Below, piece after piece: positions 1 to 4,743 of a stretch of 8,237 nt of DNA (the stretch's first letter is position 1; every line of letters starts with the position of its first letter). The position numbers and the translations under genes are program-made. The DNA comes from Candidatus Kerfeldbacteria bacterium (GTDB lineage Bacteria; Patescibacteriota; Patescibacteriia; Veblenbacterales; UBA10138): positions 1 to 8,237 of the forward strand of contig JACRFN010000139.1 of the NCBI GenBank assembly GCA_016217875.1. The letters run 5' to 3'. The notes under the pieces are model-generated. The model did not search any database. It worked only from the letters and a program-made list of their open reading frames with translations, and was not told where the DNA came from.

Positions 1-2
1 TC

Positions 3-320
3 CTATCAATCTGGAGGAGAATAGATACATCTTTGGCCGAAGCCGATGCATCGCAAAAGTTAAATTCGTGGCAGAACTCAGTCGAAACCAAGTTACAGTC
101 GCAGTTTAACTCCCTGGGGCGTAATCATGCCGAAGCAGAATTACGTCCTTCTCCCCTCCACGTTGATAAGAACAAATGTTTTTTAAAGTTCGTTTTACAA
201 AAAAGTGTTTACCTTGATACCAGTTTCCAGAGCATCCGTAACCCCAGTACTAGATTCGCTTGTAGCGAATCAGTACGGGGCAAGCCGCTTTTTCGACTGC
301 GGGCCGTTCGTGCTTGCTAA
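3..320 (+). other. Open reading frame of doubtful coding status, open at the left edge
   Basis: This frame runs without a stop from the left edge to a TAA at 318-320 (105 sense codons). It could be the 3' end of a gene entering from the left. The only in-frame start I see is a TTG at 33, about 15 nt after a GGAGG at 13-17, which is too far for a good ribosome binding site. The predicted product is polar in its first half (rich in Ser, Gln, Asn) and matches no family I recognise. Its second half lies entirely over the inverted repeats at 197-347, so part of the open frame may be a by-product of RNA or DNA structure. I do not assign a function, and non-coding is at least as likely. Confidence 0.2.
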
Positions 321-347
321 ACCGGTACCTAGGTAAACACCTTTTGT
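197..347. repeat. Long-range imperfect inverted repeat
   Basis: The left arm at 197-224 and the reverse complement of the right arm at 321-347 agree at 23 positions with one gap. The shared core is GTGTTTACCT. The arms enclose about 96 bases that contain two further hairpins. Three of the four mismatches are A/G differences that would form G-U pairs if the minus strand were transcribed. This could be the closing helix of an RNA or a degenerate terminal inverted repeat of a very small element. Confidence 0.55.
242..280. repeat. Strong hairpin with two single-base bulges
   Basis: CCCC (242-245), GTACT (247-251) and GATTCGC (253-259) pair in register with GCGAATC (265-271), AGTAC (272-276) and GGGG (277-280). 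This gives a 16-bp stem with bulged A246 and A252 and a five-base loop TTGTA. No T-run follows on either strand, so it is not a simple intrinsic terminator. It sits inside the larger inverted repeat 197-347. Confidence 0.7.
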
Positions 348-460
348 TATAGACTTGCCCTCAAGCACCAAGGGTAGTCGCTGGTGTTTTGAATTTTTAA
401 AAAACGTCAGACGTTTTAAATAACATATAAATATAGCGCACCCAGAGCAATTTGTCAAGG

Positions 461-480
461 CCTGCCTGCCGGCAGGCAGG
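461..480. repeat. Perfect 20-bp GC-rich palindrome
   Basis: CCTGCCTGCCGGCAGGCAGG is its own reverse complement over all 20 bases, with no spacer. It is flanked by AT-rich sequence and stands out in base composition. It occurs once in this window. From memory, palindromes of this kind are over-represented between genes in some Patescibacteria genomes, but I cannot verify that here. It could be a REP-like repeat, a protein-binding site, or a hairpin when transcribed. Confidence 0.75.
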
Positions 481-493
481 GTTGTACCATATG

Positions 494-515
494 TTTTGGC
501 TAATTTTAGCCAAAA
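494..515. terminator. Perfect hairpin with T-rich tail, possible bidirectional terminator
   Basis: TTTTGGCTAA (494-503) and TTAGCCAAAA (506-515) are exact inverted repeats separated by TT. The + strand continues with TATTTAATTG. The symmetrical A/T ends would give a T-run on either strand, which is typical of bidirectional intrinsic terminators, but only three G/C pairs sit in the stem. It would end any transcript coming from the stem-loop region to the left. Whether such a transcript exists is not shown. Confidence 0.4.
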
Positions 516-555
516 TATTTAATTGTCCAACAGTAATCATGAGAAATTTACTAGT

Positions 556-595
556 TTTTAGGGCTTGTTATCTAAGTTTAGGAGTTGCCCTAAAA
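556..595. repeat. Nine-bp inverted repeat TTTTAGGGC / GCCCTAAAA
   Basis: The arms at 556-564 and 587-595 are exact inverted repeats with a 22-base loop. The flanking words AGGGCTTGT and CCTAAAAT recur in the same order upstream of the GIY-YIG gene at the right end (8051-8075). This hairpin therefore seems to belong to a shared leader cassette. Confidence 0.55.
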
Positions 596-621
596 TCTTG
601 TTTCGCGTAGTCTAGGTGGCG

Positions 622-639
622 TATGCCCCGTAATACAAC
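622..639 (+). repeat. 18-bp direct repeat, copy 1 (upstream of murB)
   Basis: TATGCCCCGTAATACAAC at 622-639 is identical to 8096-8113. In the right-hand copy it lies just before the start of a GIY-YIG nuclease gene. Here no nuclease frame follows and the next bases fold into hairpins instead. With the shared words further upstream, this suggests a common leader whose coding part is missing here. Confidence 0.8.
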
Positions 640-672
640 CCCGCACAACAATGCCAAGTTTTGTATGCGGGG
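639..672. repeat. Hairpin CCCCGCA / TGCGGGG
   Basis: Bases 639-645 pair with 666-672 (7 bp), and ACAA (645-648) could compete with TTGT (661-664) for inner pairs. It begins at the last base of the 18-bp repeat and is the first of three hairpins leading to murB. There is no T-run, so a terminator role is unlikely. Confidence 0.5.
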
Positions 673-693
673 CTCCACTCACTTAATTCGTTC

Positions 694-723
694 CGCTTCT
701 TACCCCCAAGAAGGGGCGAAGCG
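694..723. repeat. Hairpin CGCTTC / GAAGCG with CCCC / GGGG inner stem
   Basis: CGCTTC (694-699) pairs with GAAGCG (718-723), and CCCC (704-707) pairs with GGGG (713-716) inside it, around the loop AAGAA. It is the second of three consecutive hairpins in the murB leader. Confidence 0.5.
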
Positions 724-726
724 AAG

Positions 727-766
727 TCCCGTAGTGAGCCGATGTCCATCGGCTCTACTACTGGGA
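727..766. repeat. 17-bp hairpin directly upstream of murB
   Basis: TCCC (727-730), GTAGT (731-735) and GAGCCGAT (736-743) pair with ATCGGCTC (748-755), ACTAC (757-761) and GGGA (763-766). The loop is GTCC, and T756 and T762 are bulged. It ends 14 nt before the murB start and contains an in-frame upstream ATG (742). It could affect murB translation if transcribed, or be a REP-like repeat. Confidence 0.65.
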
Positions 767-780
767 TTGATATACTGGGT

Positions 781-1758
781 ATGACTGCTGATGTATTAGT
801 CGAACTGCAAAACAACCTAGGCAAATCATTAAAGGTTAATGAGCCGCTGTCCCGTCACACCAATTTTAAAATTGGCGGGCCGGCCAAATATTTTTTTACT
901 GCCAAAACTACCGAGGAGTTGGTGCACGCCATCCAAGTGGCGGATGAACTTAAGTTGCCGCTATTGATACTGGGCGGCGGTTCCAATGTGCTGGTATCGG
1001 ATAATGGTTTTGCCGGCCTGGCGGTTATGGTTAAAAACGGTAAATATTCCATCAAAGGCCAGGTTGTTACGGCCGAAGCCGGCGTCAGTCTAGGATTTTT
1101 GGTGCAAAAGGTGGCAGCCGCCGGGCTAACCGGCTTTGAGCCATTGGTGGCCGTGCCTGGCACGGTCGGCGGAGCTATATTTGGTAATGCCGGTATTCCC
1201 CAAGTAGCTAAAGGATTTATCGGCGATTGGGTTAAGGAAGTAGTTGTCTGTCGCGGCGATACAATTGTGCATGTGCCAGGGGAGCAGTGCGGCTTTGGCT
1301 ATCGTACTTCTATTTTCAAGCAGTCGGGCAACGATATTATTTTGAGCGCGGTATTTGCCTTAGAGCCGGGGGATAAGGTTAAAAGCCAGGAGTTGATTAA
1401 AAAATACATTGCGGTACGTAAGACGCAGCCCTACCATCTGCCCTCTTCGGGCTGTATTTTTACCAATCTGCCGGTAACAGACCCTAGCGAGCTCAGGCAA
1501 AAATTTCCTGGCCAACCAAGGTTGGAAGAATTTTTAAAGCGCGGCCAACTGCCCTCAAGCTGGCTAATTGATCAGGCCGGGCTCAAGGGCAAAACCATGG
1601 GCCAGATTCAGGTTTCGGAGCAGCACGCCAACTACTTGGTTAATTTAGGTTCCGGCCGGGCCGAGGAAGTTATCATGCTCATTTCCTACATTAAACAGCA
1701 GGTGCGAGACAAATTCGGTATTCAGCTGCAGGAGGAAGTAAGGTATATAGGGTTCTGA
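781..1758 (+). CDS. murB: UDP-N-acetylenolpyruvoylglucosamine reductase (MurB)
   Basis: MurB uses FAD and NADPH in the cytoplasm to reduce UDP-GlcNAc-enolpyruvate to UDP-MurNAc, the second committed step of peptidoglycan synthesis. The 325-aa product shows the family order: EPLSRHTNFKIGG at 21-33, the FAD-binding GGGSN at 65-69, PGTVGGAIFGNAG at 126-138, YRTSIFK with Arg175, and a C-terminal EEVRYIG with the catalytic-type Glu319. I chose ATG781 because family members begin shortly before the EPLS motif. Earlier in-frame starts (TTG661, ATG742) lie in hairpins and would add unrelated residues. There is no good Shine-Dalgarno. Two oddities are visible. The proton donor of the usual GSxFKN motif is Cys225 here (SSGCIFTN), and about 20-25 extra residues separate this motif from SWLIDQAGLKG (260-270). 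The convergent gene downstream is prs. Confidence 0.96.
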   Translation: MTADVLVELQNNLGKSLKVNEPLSRHTNFKIGGPAKYFFTAKTTEELVHAIQVADELKLPLLILGGGSNVLVSDNGFAGLAVMVKNGKYSIKGQVVTAEAGVSLGFLVQKVAAAGLTGFEPLVAVPGTVGGAIFGNAGIPQVAKGFIGDWVKEVVVCRGDTIVHVPGEQCGFGYRTSIFKQSGNDIILSAVFALEPGDKVKSQELIKKYIAVRKTQPYHLPSSGCIFTNLPVTDPSELRQKFPGQPRLEEFLKRGQLPSSWLIDQAGLKGKTMGQIQVSEQHANYLVNLGSGRAEEVIMLISYIKQQVRDKFGIQLQEEVRYIGF

Positions 1759-1773
1759 TGGTTGGTTTTAGTA

Positions 1774-1806
1774 GATAAGAAAAAGGCGAGCTTGGGTTGG
1801 CTCGCC
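1774..1806 (-). terminator. Rho-independent terminator of prs
   Basis: On the minus strand a perfect 7-bp stem GGCGAGC / GCTCGCC (1806-1800 with 1791-1785) around an 8-base loop is followed by TTTTTCTTATC. It lies about 30 nt after the prs stop. On the plus strand no T-run follows, so it does not obviously serve murB. Confidence 0.85.
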
Positions 1807-1836
1807 CCGGTGTTGGAGTTGGCAGGTTTCGAGGAC

Positions 1837-2775
1837 TTAGTCGCGGTTCTCCAAAAAAAGTCTTGAAACTGATTTGTTGCGGTGGGAGAGCAGTATGGCC
1901 TTGGCAAAAATATTGGCCACTGACTTCACCTCGATTTTTTGATACTTGGCCTTAAGGGGGATGCTGTCACTGACCGCCAACAAGGTGATATCAGACTGTT
2001 GGAGCCGGGGTATGGCATCACTTGACAAGATAGGGTGGGTGCAGCAGCCGTAGATTTTGAGAGCGCCCATTTCTTTTAGCTTTCGCGCTCCACCAATGAA
2101 AGTACCGGCCGTATCAATGAGGTCGTCTACGAGTAGTATGTTTCTGCCCTTGACCTCGCCGATAATGTTCATCACCTCGGCTTGGTTCTGCCCAGGCCGG
2201 CGCTTGTCTATCATGGCAATCTTGGCGCCAAGGTATTTGGCATAGGCTCGGGCCCGTTTGATGCCCCCCAGATCAGGCGAGACCACGGTCAGGCGGGGGA
2301 TAGCCTTACGCTTAAACCAAGGTATGAAGGTCGGCGAGGCGTAAAGGTGATCAACTGGAATGTCGAAGAATCCTTGAATGGCCGGAGCGTGCAGATCCAT
2401 AGTGATCACTCGGTCAGCCCCGGCGTTGCTAATCATGTTGGCCACGAGTTTAGCTGTGATGGGCGTGCGGGGTTGATCTTTGCGTTCTTGCCTAGCGTAG
2501 CCGAAGTAGGGGATAACTGCCGTTACTCGCCCGGCCGAGGCTCGCCGTGCCGCATCGATCATGATGAGGAGCTCGAACAGGTTGTCGGTCGGCGGATTGG
2601 TTGAGCCAATGATGTAGACATCAAATCCTCTGACATTCTCTTTGTATTTGGCCCAAATTTCTCCATCGGAGAAATTTTTCACTTCAACCAAACCGAGCCT
2701 TACCCTCAGTGCCTTAATCACACGTTTAGCAAAGTACTCACTTTGCCGGGTAGAGAAAATCTTTAGACCGTTCAC
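1837..2775 (-). CDS. prs: Ribose-phosphate pyrophosphokinase (PRPP synthase)
   Basis: This cytoplasmic enzyme transfers pyrophosphate from ATP to ribose 5-phosphate. It makes PRPP for purine, pyrimidine, NAD, histidine and tryptophan synthesis. The 312-aa product has the whole family pattern: NFSDGEI (34-40), LFELLIMIDAARRASA (66-81), YFGYARQERKD (90-100), the metal-binding MDLHA (126-130), IQGFFDIPVDHL (133-144), VVSPDLGG (164-171), IDKRR (189-193) and the PRPP-binding VDDLIDTAGT (216-225). The start is GTG2775, because GAAAGGAG (2790-2783) sits 7 nt before it and the protein then begins NGLKIFS as relatives do. An ATG at 2802 would add nine unrelated residues containing that SD. It is transcribed away from hpf and ends in its own terminator. 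Confidence 0.97.
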   Translation of the reverse strand: MNGLKIFSTRQSEYFAKRVIKALRVRLGLVEVKNFSDGEIWAKYKENVRGFDVYIIGSTNPPTDNLFELLIMIDAARRASAGRVTAVIPYFGYARQERKDQPRTPITAKLVANMISNAGADRVITMDLHAPAIQGFFDIPVDHLYASPTFIPWFKRKAIPRLTVVSPDLGGIKRARAYAKYLGAKIAMIDKRRPGQNQAEVMNIIGEVKGRNILLVDDLIDTAGTFIGGARKLKEMGALKIYGCCTHPILSSDAIPRLQQSDITLLAVSDSIPLKAKYQKIEVKSVANIFAKAILLSHRNKSVSRLFLENRD

Positions 2776-2782
2776 GAATTTG

Positions 2783-2790
2783 CTCCTTTC
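2783..2790 (-). promoter_or_regulatory. Shine-Dalgarno that fixes the prs start at GTG2775
   Basis: GAAAGGAG read on the minus strand (2790 to 2783) is followed by 7 nt and then GTG. It is the strongest SD of the recognised genes here and argues against the upstream ATG at 2802. Confidence 0.85.
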
Positions 2791-2808
2791 TAGGGTTCGC
2801 ATACCCTA
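2791..2808. repeat. Inverted repeat TAGGGT / ACCCTA in the prs leader
   Basis: The arms at 2791-2796 and 2803-2808 are exact, with a 6-base loop, and abut the prs Shine-Dalgarno. In the prs mRNA this hairpin could hide or expose the ribosome binding site, or it could be a repressor site. There is no direct evidence for either role. Confidence 0.4.
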
Positions 2809-2863
2809 ATTTTAGGTTTTTTCTTTGGAAAAATCCAATTTTTCTTGTTTTTGTTGTGGCTGA

Positions 2864-2892
2864 ACCTTACTCCCGCTGGTCTTTGTGGTCAA
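2864..2892 (-). promoter_or_regulatory. Possible prs promoter
   Basis: On the minus strand TTGACC (2892-2887) is followed, after 17 nt, by TAAGGT (2869-2864). The -35 is a 5/6 match to consensus but the -10 is weak (3/6). It would give a leader of about 80 nt containing the TAGGGT / ACCCTA hairpin. Confidence 0.35.
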
Positions 2893-2907
2893 GATTTGGT
2901 TTTTGAT

Positions 2908-2916
2908 TTATCCACA
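2908..2916 (+). promoter_or_regulatory. Perfect DnaA-box-like 9-mer TTATCCACA
   Basis: TTATCCACA matches the DnaA-box consensus exactly and lies between the divergent prs and hpf promoters, four bases before the hpf -35. Only one perfect copy is present and I see no cluster or AT-rich unwinding element. It could be a DnaA regulatory site, but an origin is not supported and chance is possible. Confidence 0.3.
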
Positions 2917-2919
2917 GGC

Positions 2920-2948
2920 TTGCCCATTGCCCTGCATTTACCTATAGT
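2920..2948 (+). promoter_or_regulatory. Likely hpf promoter
   Basis: TTGCCC (2920-2925), a 17-nt spacer and TATAGT (2943-2948) give 4/6 and 5/6 matches to a vegetative sigma-factor promoter. Transcription would start near 2955, leaving a leader of about 24 nt before ATG2979. Confidence 0.5.
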
Positions 2949-2978
2949 TAAAAGCGCTTAGTCTTTTGGTAATTATAG

Positions 2979-3323
2979 ATGGACCTTATTGTCAGCGGTA
3001 AAAATTTTCGGCTTACTCCCTCCCTCAAAAACTACGTTGAGCAAAAAGTAGGCCGCTTGAGCCGTTTTTGGCGCCGCATTATTCGTGCCCGAGTGGAGTT
3101 GGATGTTGACCACAATCAAAAATCAGGCGACATTTACCGCGTGGAGGCTAAGGTGGAAGTGCCGGGGCCGGACATCCGTTTAGGTATTAAGGCGCGGGAT
3201 ATGCATGCGGCTGTTGATTTGATAGTTCCCAAATTGGAGCGGCTGATTGGTAAGGCTAAAGCCAAAATTGATAGCCGTGGCCGTCGCTCCAGACCTCGCG
3301 ACAGCAGCTCCGGCTTGGTTTGA
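2979..3323 (+). CDS. hpf: Short ribosome hibernation promoting factor (HPF/RaiA family)
   Basis: Proteins of this family bind the decoding centre of the 30S subunit and silence or pair ribosomes in starvation. The 114-aa product fits the single-domain form: NFRLTPSLKNYVEQKVGRLSR (9-29) forms the first strand-helix unit, followed by VELDVD (39-44) and GDIYRVEAKVEVPG (50-63), then a second helix around DMHAAVDLIVPKLERLIGKAK. It lacks the C-terminal dimerisation domain of long HPF. The last 17 residues are Arg/Ser-rich, in line with RNA binding. It starts at ATG2979 and has no strong SD. An intrinsic terminator overlaps the last codons. It is divergent from prs and is followed by the arginine decarboxylase after 45 nt. 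Confidence 0.9.
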   Translation: MDLIVSGKNFRLTPSLKNYVEQKVGRLSRFWRRIIRARVELDVDHNQKSGDIYRVEAKVEVPGPDIRLGIKARDMHAAVDLIVPKLERLIGKAKAKIDSRGRRSRPRDSSSGLV

Positions 3324-3341
3324 GTGGTCGAGCTGCTTTTT
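3303..3341 (+). terminator. Rho-independent terminator overlapping the hpf stop
   Basis: AGCAGCTC (3303-3310) and GAGCTGCT (3330-3337) are exact 8-bp inverted repeats. They are followed by a T-run (3337-3341) and further T-rich sequence. The hpf stop codon lies in the 19-base loop, so the end of the gene is part of its terminator. It separates hpf from the next gene. Confidence 0.75.
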
Positions 3342-3354
3342 GTTATTAATTTTT

Positions 3355-3360
3355 TATAAT
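3355..3360 (+). promoter_or_regulatory. TATAAT -10 element for the arginine decarboxylase
   Basis: A perfect TATAAT ends 8 nt before ATG3369, so transcription would begin near 3367 and the mRNA would be almost leaderless. No -35 match is visible at 16-18 nt, and no Shine-Dalgarno precedes the ATG, which agrees with leaderless translation. It lies directly after the hpf terminator. Confidence 0.45.
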
Positions 3361-3368
3361 AAGATAAC

Positions 3369-4733
3369 ATGAAAACCTATCGTAAGTTTTGGAAACTTGG
3401 CCGGCCGGACCTGAGCACGGAATTTTTTGATATCAACCGTGATGGCGAGCTGGTGGTGAAAGAAGGCAATTATCAGTACAACCTGCATGACTTGACCAAG
3501 AAATTTGGCACTTCCTTGGAGGTGGCCTTTCCTTTTATAATTGAGCGGCGCCTGCAGGAACTGATGGATATTTTTAGCCGTTGGATCAAAGCCTACCGCT
3601 ATCGGGGTAAGTTTATTTATCACTACCCCATGAAGGCGAGCCAAAACAAGGAGTTTGTCCTGCCCATTATTTCCGAGGGCGGTAATCTTGAGGTCACGAG
3701 CGCCAACGAATTGTGGCTGGTTAAACGCCTGTGGGAGCAGGGACAGTTTAACACTCGCATCCGCGTCATCTGTAACGGGCCTAAGACAAACTACTATCTT
3801 TCCTTAATTTCTGAACTCAAGGACAAAGGCTTGCAGATTACTCCTATCATTGAGGATAGAACGGAGCTCGCCGCCCTTAACGGTTTTAAGGGAGAGGTCG
3901 GCATTAGGCTCGACCCCGACGTCAAGATACGAGCGCACTGGGATAAGAAAATAGGCCGCTTCGGCATGTCAGCGCAGGAAATTCTCTCCCTCGGCCGTAT
4001 CCGCAACCTTAAGCTTCTTCATTACCACATATCAAAGCAGATTGAGTATCAGGAGGATATCATTGCGCCGCTCAAGAAAGCCATGGAGCTGTACGTTAAA
4101 CTTCATAAAACCAACCCCAATTTAGACATGATAGATATCGGCGGTGGTTTCCCCGTACCGTTTGAGGGTAAACCGCTCTTTGGGGTGGAGGCGGTAGCCA
4201 AGCGTGTTATTCGGCTTGTCCAGAAAGCTACTGATCGCGCTGGCATTCCGCACCCCGATATTTTGTGTGAGTGGGGCAGTTACCTGGTGGCTCCGGCTCA
4301 AGTGACTATTTACCGCATCCTCAACGAGAAGCCAATTGCCAGAGCTGTGGCTAAAAAGTGGTACGTCATTGACGGCAGTTTTATGAACGACCTCAAAGAC
4401 ACCTGGGCCATTCATCAAAAGTGGCACGTGGTGCCAGTCAATCATCTGGCCGCTAAGAAACTTACGCGTACTTGGCTGGCTGGCCTGTCTTGTGATTCTG
4501 ACGACAAGTATACGGCCGGGGGCAATTATATTCTTCTGCCCAGGTTGGAAGATTTGGCCAACGGTGACCAGCAATTCGTGGCTATTCTTGATACCGGCGC
4601 TTACCAGGATGCCTTAGCCTCGCATCATTGTTTGCTGTCTTCACCCATCAAACTCGTCATTCAAAACGGTGTCATTACCGTGGCGCGCAAGCGAGAAACG
4701 GCCGAGGAAGTGGGCAAACAGTTTGGCTGGTAG
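3369..4733 (+). CDS. speA: Arginine decarboxylase-like PLP enzyme, short SpeA type
   Basis: The predicted reaction is arginine to agmatine plus CO2, the first step to putrescine, in the cytoplasm. The protein is a fold-type III (alanine-racemase-like) PLP enzyme. Lys89 in YPMKAS is the expected Schiff-base lysine, GRFGM (196-200) and HYHISKQ (218-224) line the barrel, and DIGGGFPV (256-263) binds PLP phosphate. CEWGSYLVAPA (300-310) replaces the usual ExGR motif, and Cys375 in LSCDSDDKY is the catalytic Cys typical of SpeA. At 454 aa it is much shorter than classical SpeA (about 630-660 aa). The Ser in place of the ExGR Arg is notable. Arginine specificity is supported by aguA and aguB nearby, but diaminopimelate, ornithine or another substrate cannot be excluded from sequence alone. 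Confidence 0.85.
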   Translation: MKTYRKFWKLGRPDLSTEFFDINRDGELVVKEGNYQYNLHDLTKKFGTSLEVAFPFIIERRLQELMDIFSRWIKAYRYRGKFIYHYPMKASQNKEFVLPIISEGGNLEVTSANELWLVKRLWEQGQFNTRIRVICNGPKTNYYLSLISELKDKGLQITPIIEDRTELAALNGFKGEVGIRLDPDVKIRAHWDKKIGRFGMSAQEILSLGRIRNLKLLHYHISKQIEYQEDIIAPLKKAMELYVKLHKTNPNLDMIDIGGGFPVPFEGKPLFGVEAVAKRVIRLVQKATDRAGIPHPDILCEWGSYLVAPAQVTIYRILNEKPIARAVAKKWYVIDGSFMNDLKDTWAIHQKWHVVPVNHLAAKKLTRTWLAGLSCDSDDKYTAGGNYILLPRLEDLANGDQQFVAILDTGAYQDALASHHCLLSSPIKLVIQNGVITVARKRETAEEVGKQFGW

Positions 4734-4743
4734 AAAGAAATGC

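Larger units (their letters stand above)
118..417. other. Cluster of stem-loops, possible structured RNA
   Basis: At least six inverted repeats follow one another here. They are 118-125 with 140-147 (inner TGC/GCA stem and CGAA loop), the long-range pair 197-224 with 321-347, the strong hairpin 242-280, 280-285 with 312-317 (inner CCGC/GCGG), 363-370 with 382-389, and 401-407 with 411-417 (loop CAG). The long-range pair encloses two of the hairpins, as a closing stem of a multibranched RNA would. Several + strand stems contain G-U-compatible pairs, but the long pair would wobble only on the - strand, so the strand is unclear. I compared it by eye with tmRNA, RNase P RNA, SRP RNA and tRNA signatures and found no convincing match. 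Confidence 0.35.
321..780. other. Long non-coding stretch before murB, filled with palindromes
   Basis: No supportable gene is present between the end of the doubtful frame at 320 and the murB start at 781. The stretch holds the right arm of the inverted repeat, hairpins at 363-389 and 401-417, a perfect 20-bp palindrome (461-480), hairpins at 494-515 and 556-595, an 18-bp repeat shared with the GIY-YIG leader (622-639), and three hairpins in a row (639-672, 694-723, 727-766). Only short frames are open on either strand. It reads like accumulated repeat cassettes or an RNA locus rather than a promoter region alone. Confidence 0.6.

Noticed and set aside
80..110. GGTTTCGACTG on the minus strand, reminiscent of the tmRNA 5' region.
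   Set aside because: The preceding bases do not form the G-rich acceptor stem at the right distance and the following bases lack the expected helix; a 9-base match is likely enough by chance.
106..250. Minus-strand open stretch of about 47 codons within the stem-loop region.
   Set aside because: It has no start codon, no SD and no recognisable motif, and it is bounded by a stop inside the hairpin at 242-280.
270..458. Minus-strand 62-codon frame.
   Set aside because: It lies over the inverted repeat and hairpins; similarity of its product to the opposite-strand frame is a side effect of the palindromic sequence.
771..776. TATACT as a -10 element for leaderless murB.
   Set aside because: Only 4 nt separate it from the ATG, which is too short for the normal start-site distance, and no -35 is present.
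1..780. CRISPR array or tandem repeats in the palindrome-rich left end.
   Set aside because: The repeats are inverted and all different; there is no regular repeat-spacer pattern.
855..1163. Minus-strand 102-codon frame opposite murB.
   Set aside because: It is antisense to the FAD-binding part of murB and has a Pro/Thr/Ser-rich product typical of shadow frames.
2182..2604. Plus-strand 140-codon frame opposite prs.
   Set aside because: It is an antisense shadow of the highly conserved prs gene, with a product of no recognisable family.
2900..2950. Replication origin near the DnaA box.
   Set aside because: There is only one perfect box, no dnaA/dnaN neighbours and no AT-rich repeat block.
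4122..4574. Minus-strand 150-codon frame opposite the arginine decarboxylase.
   Set aside because: It is antisense to conserved coding sequence; there is no SD and no family match.
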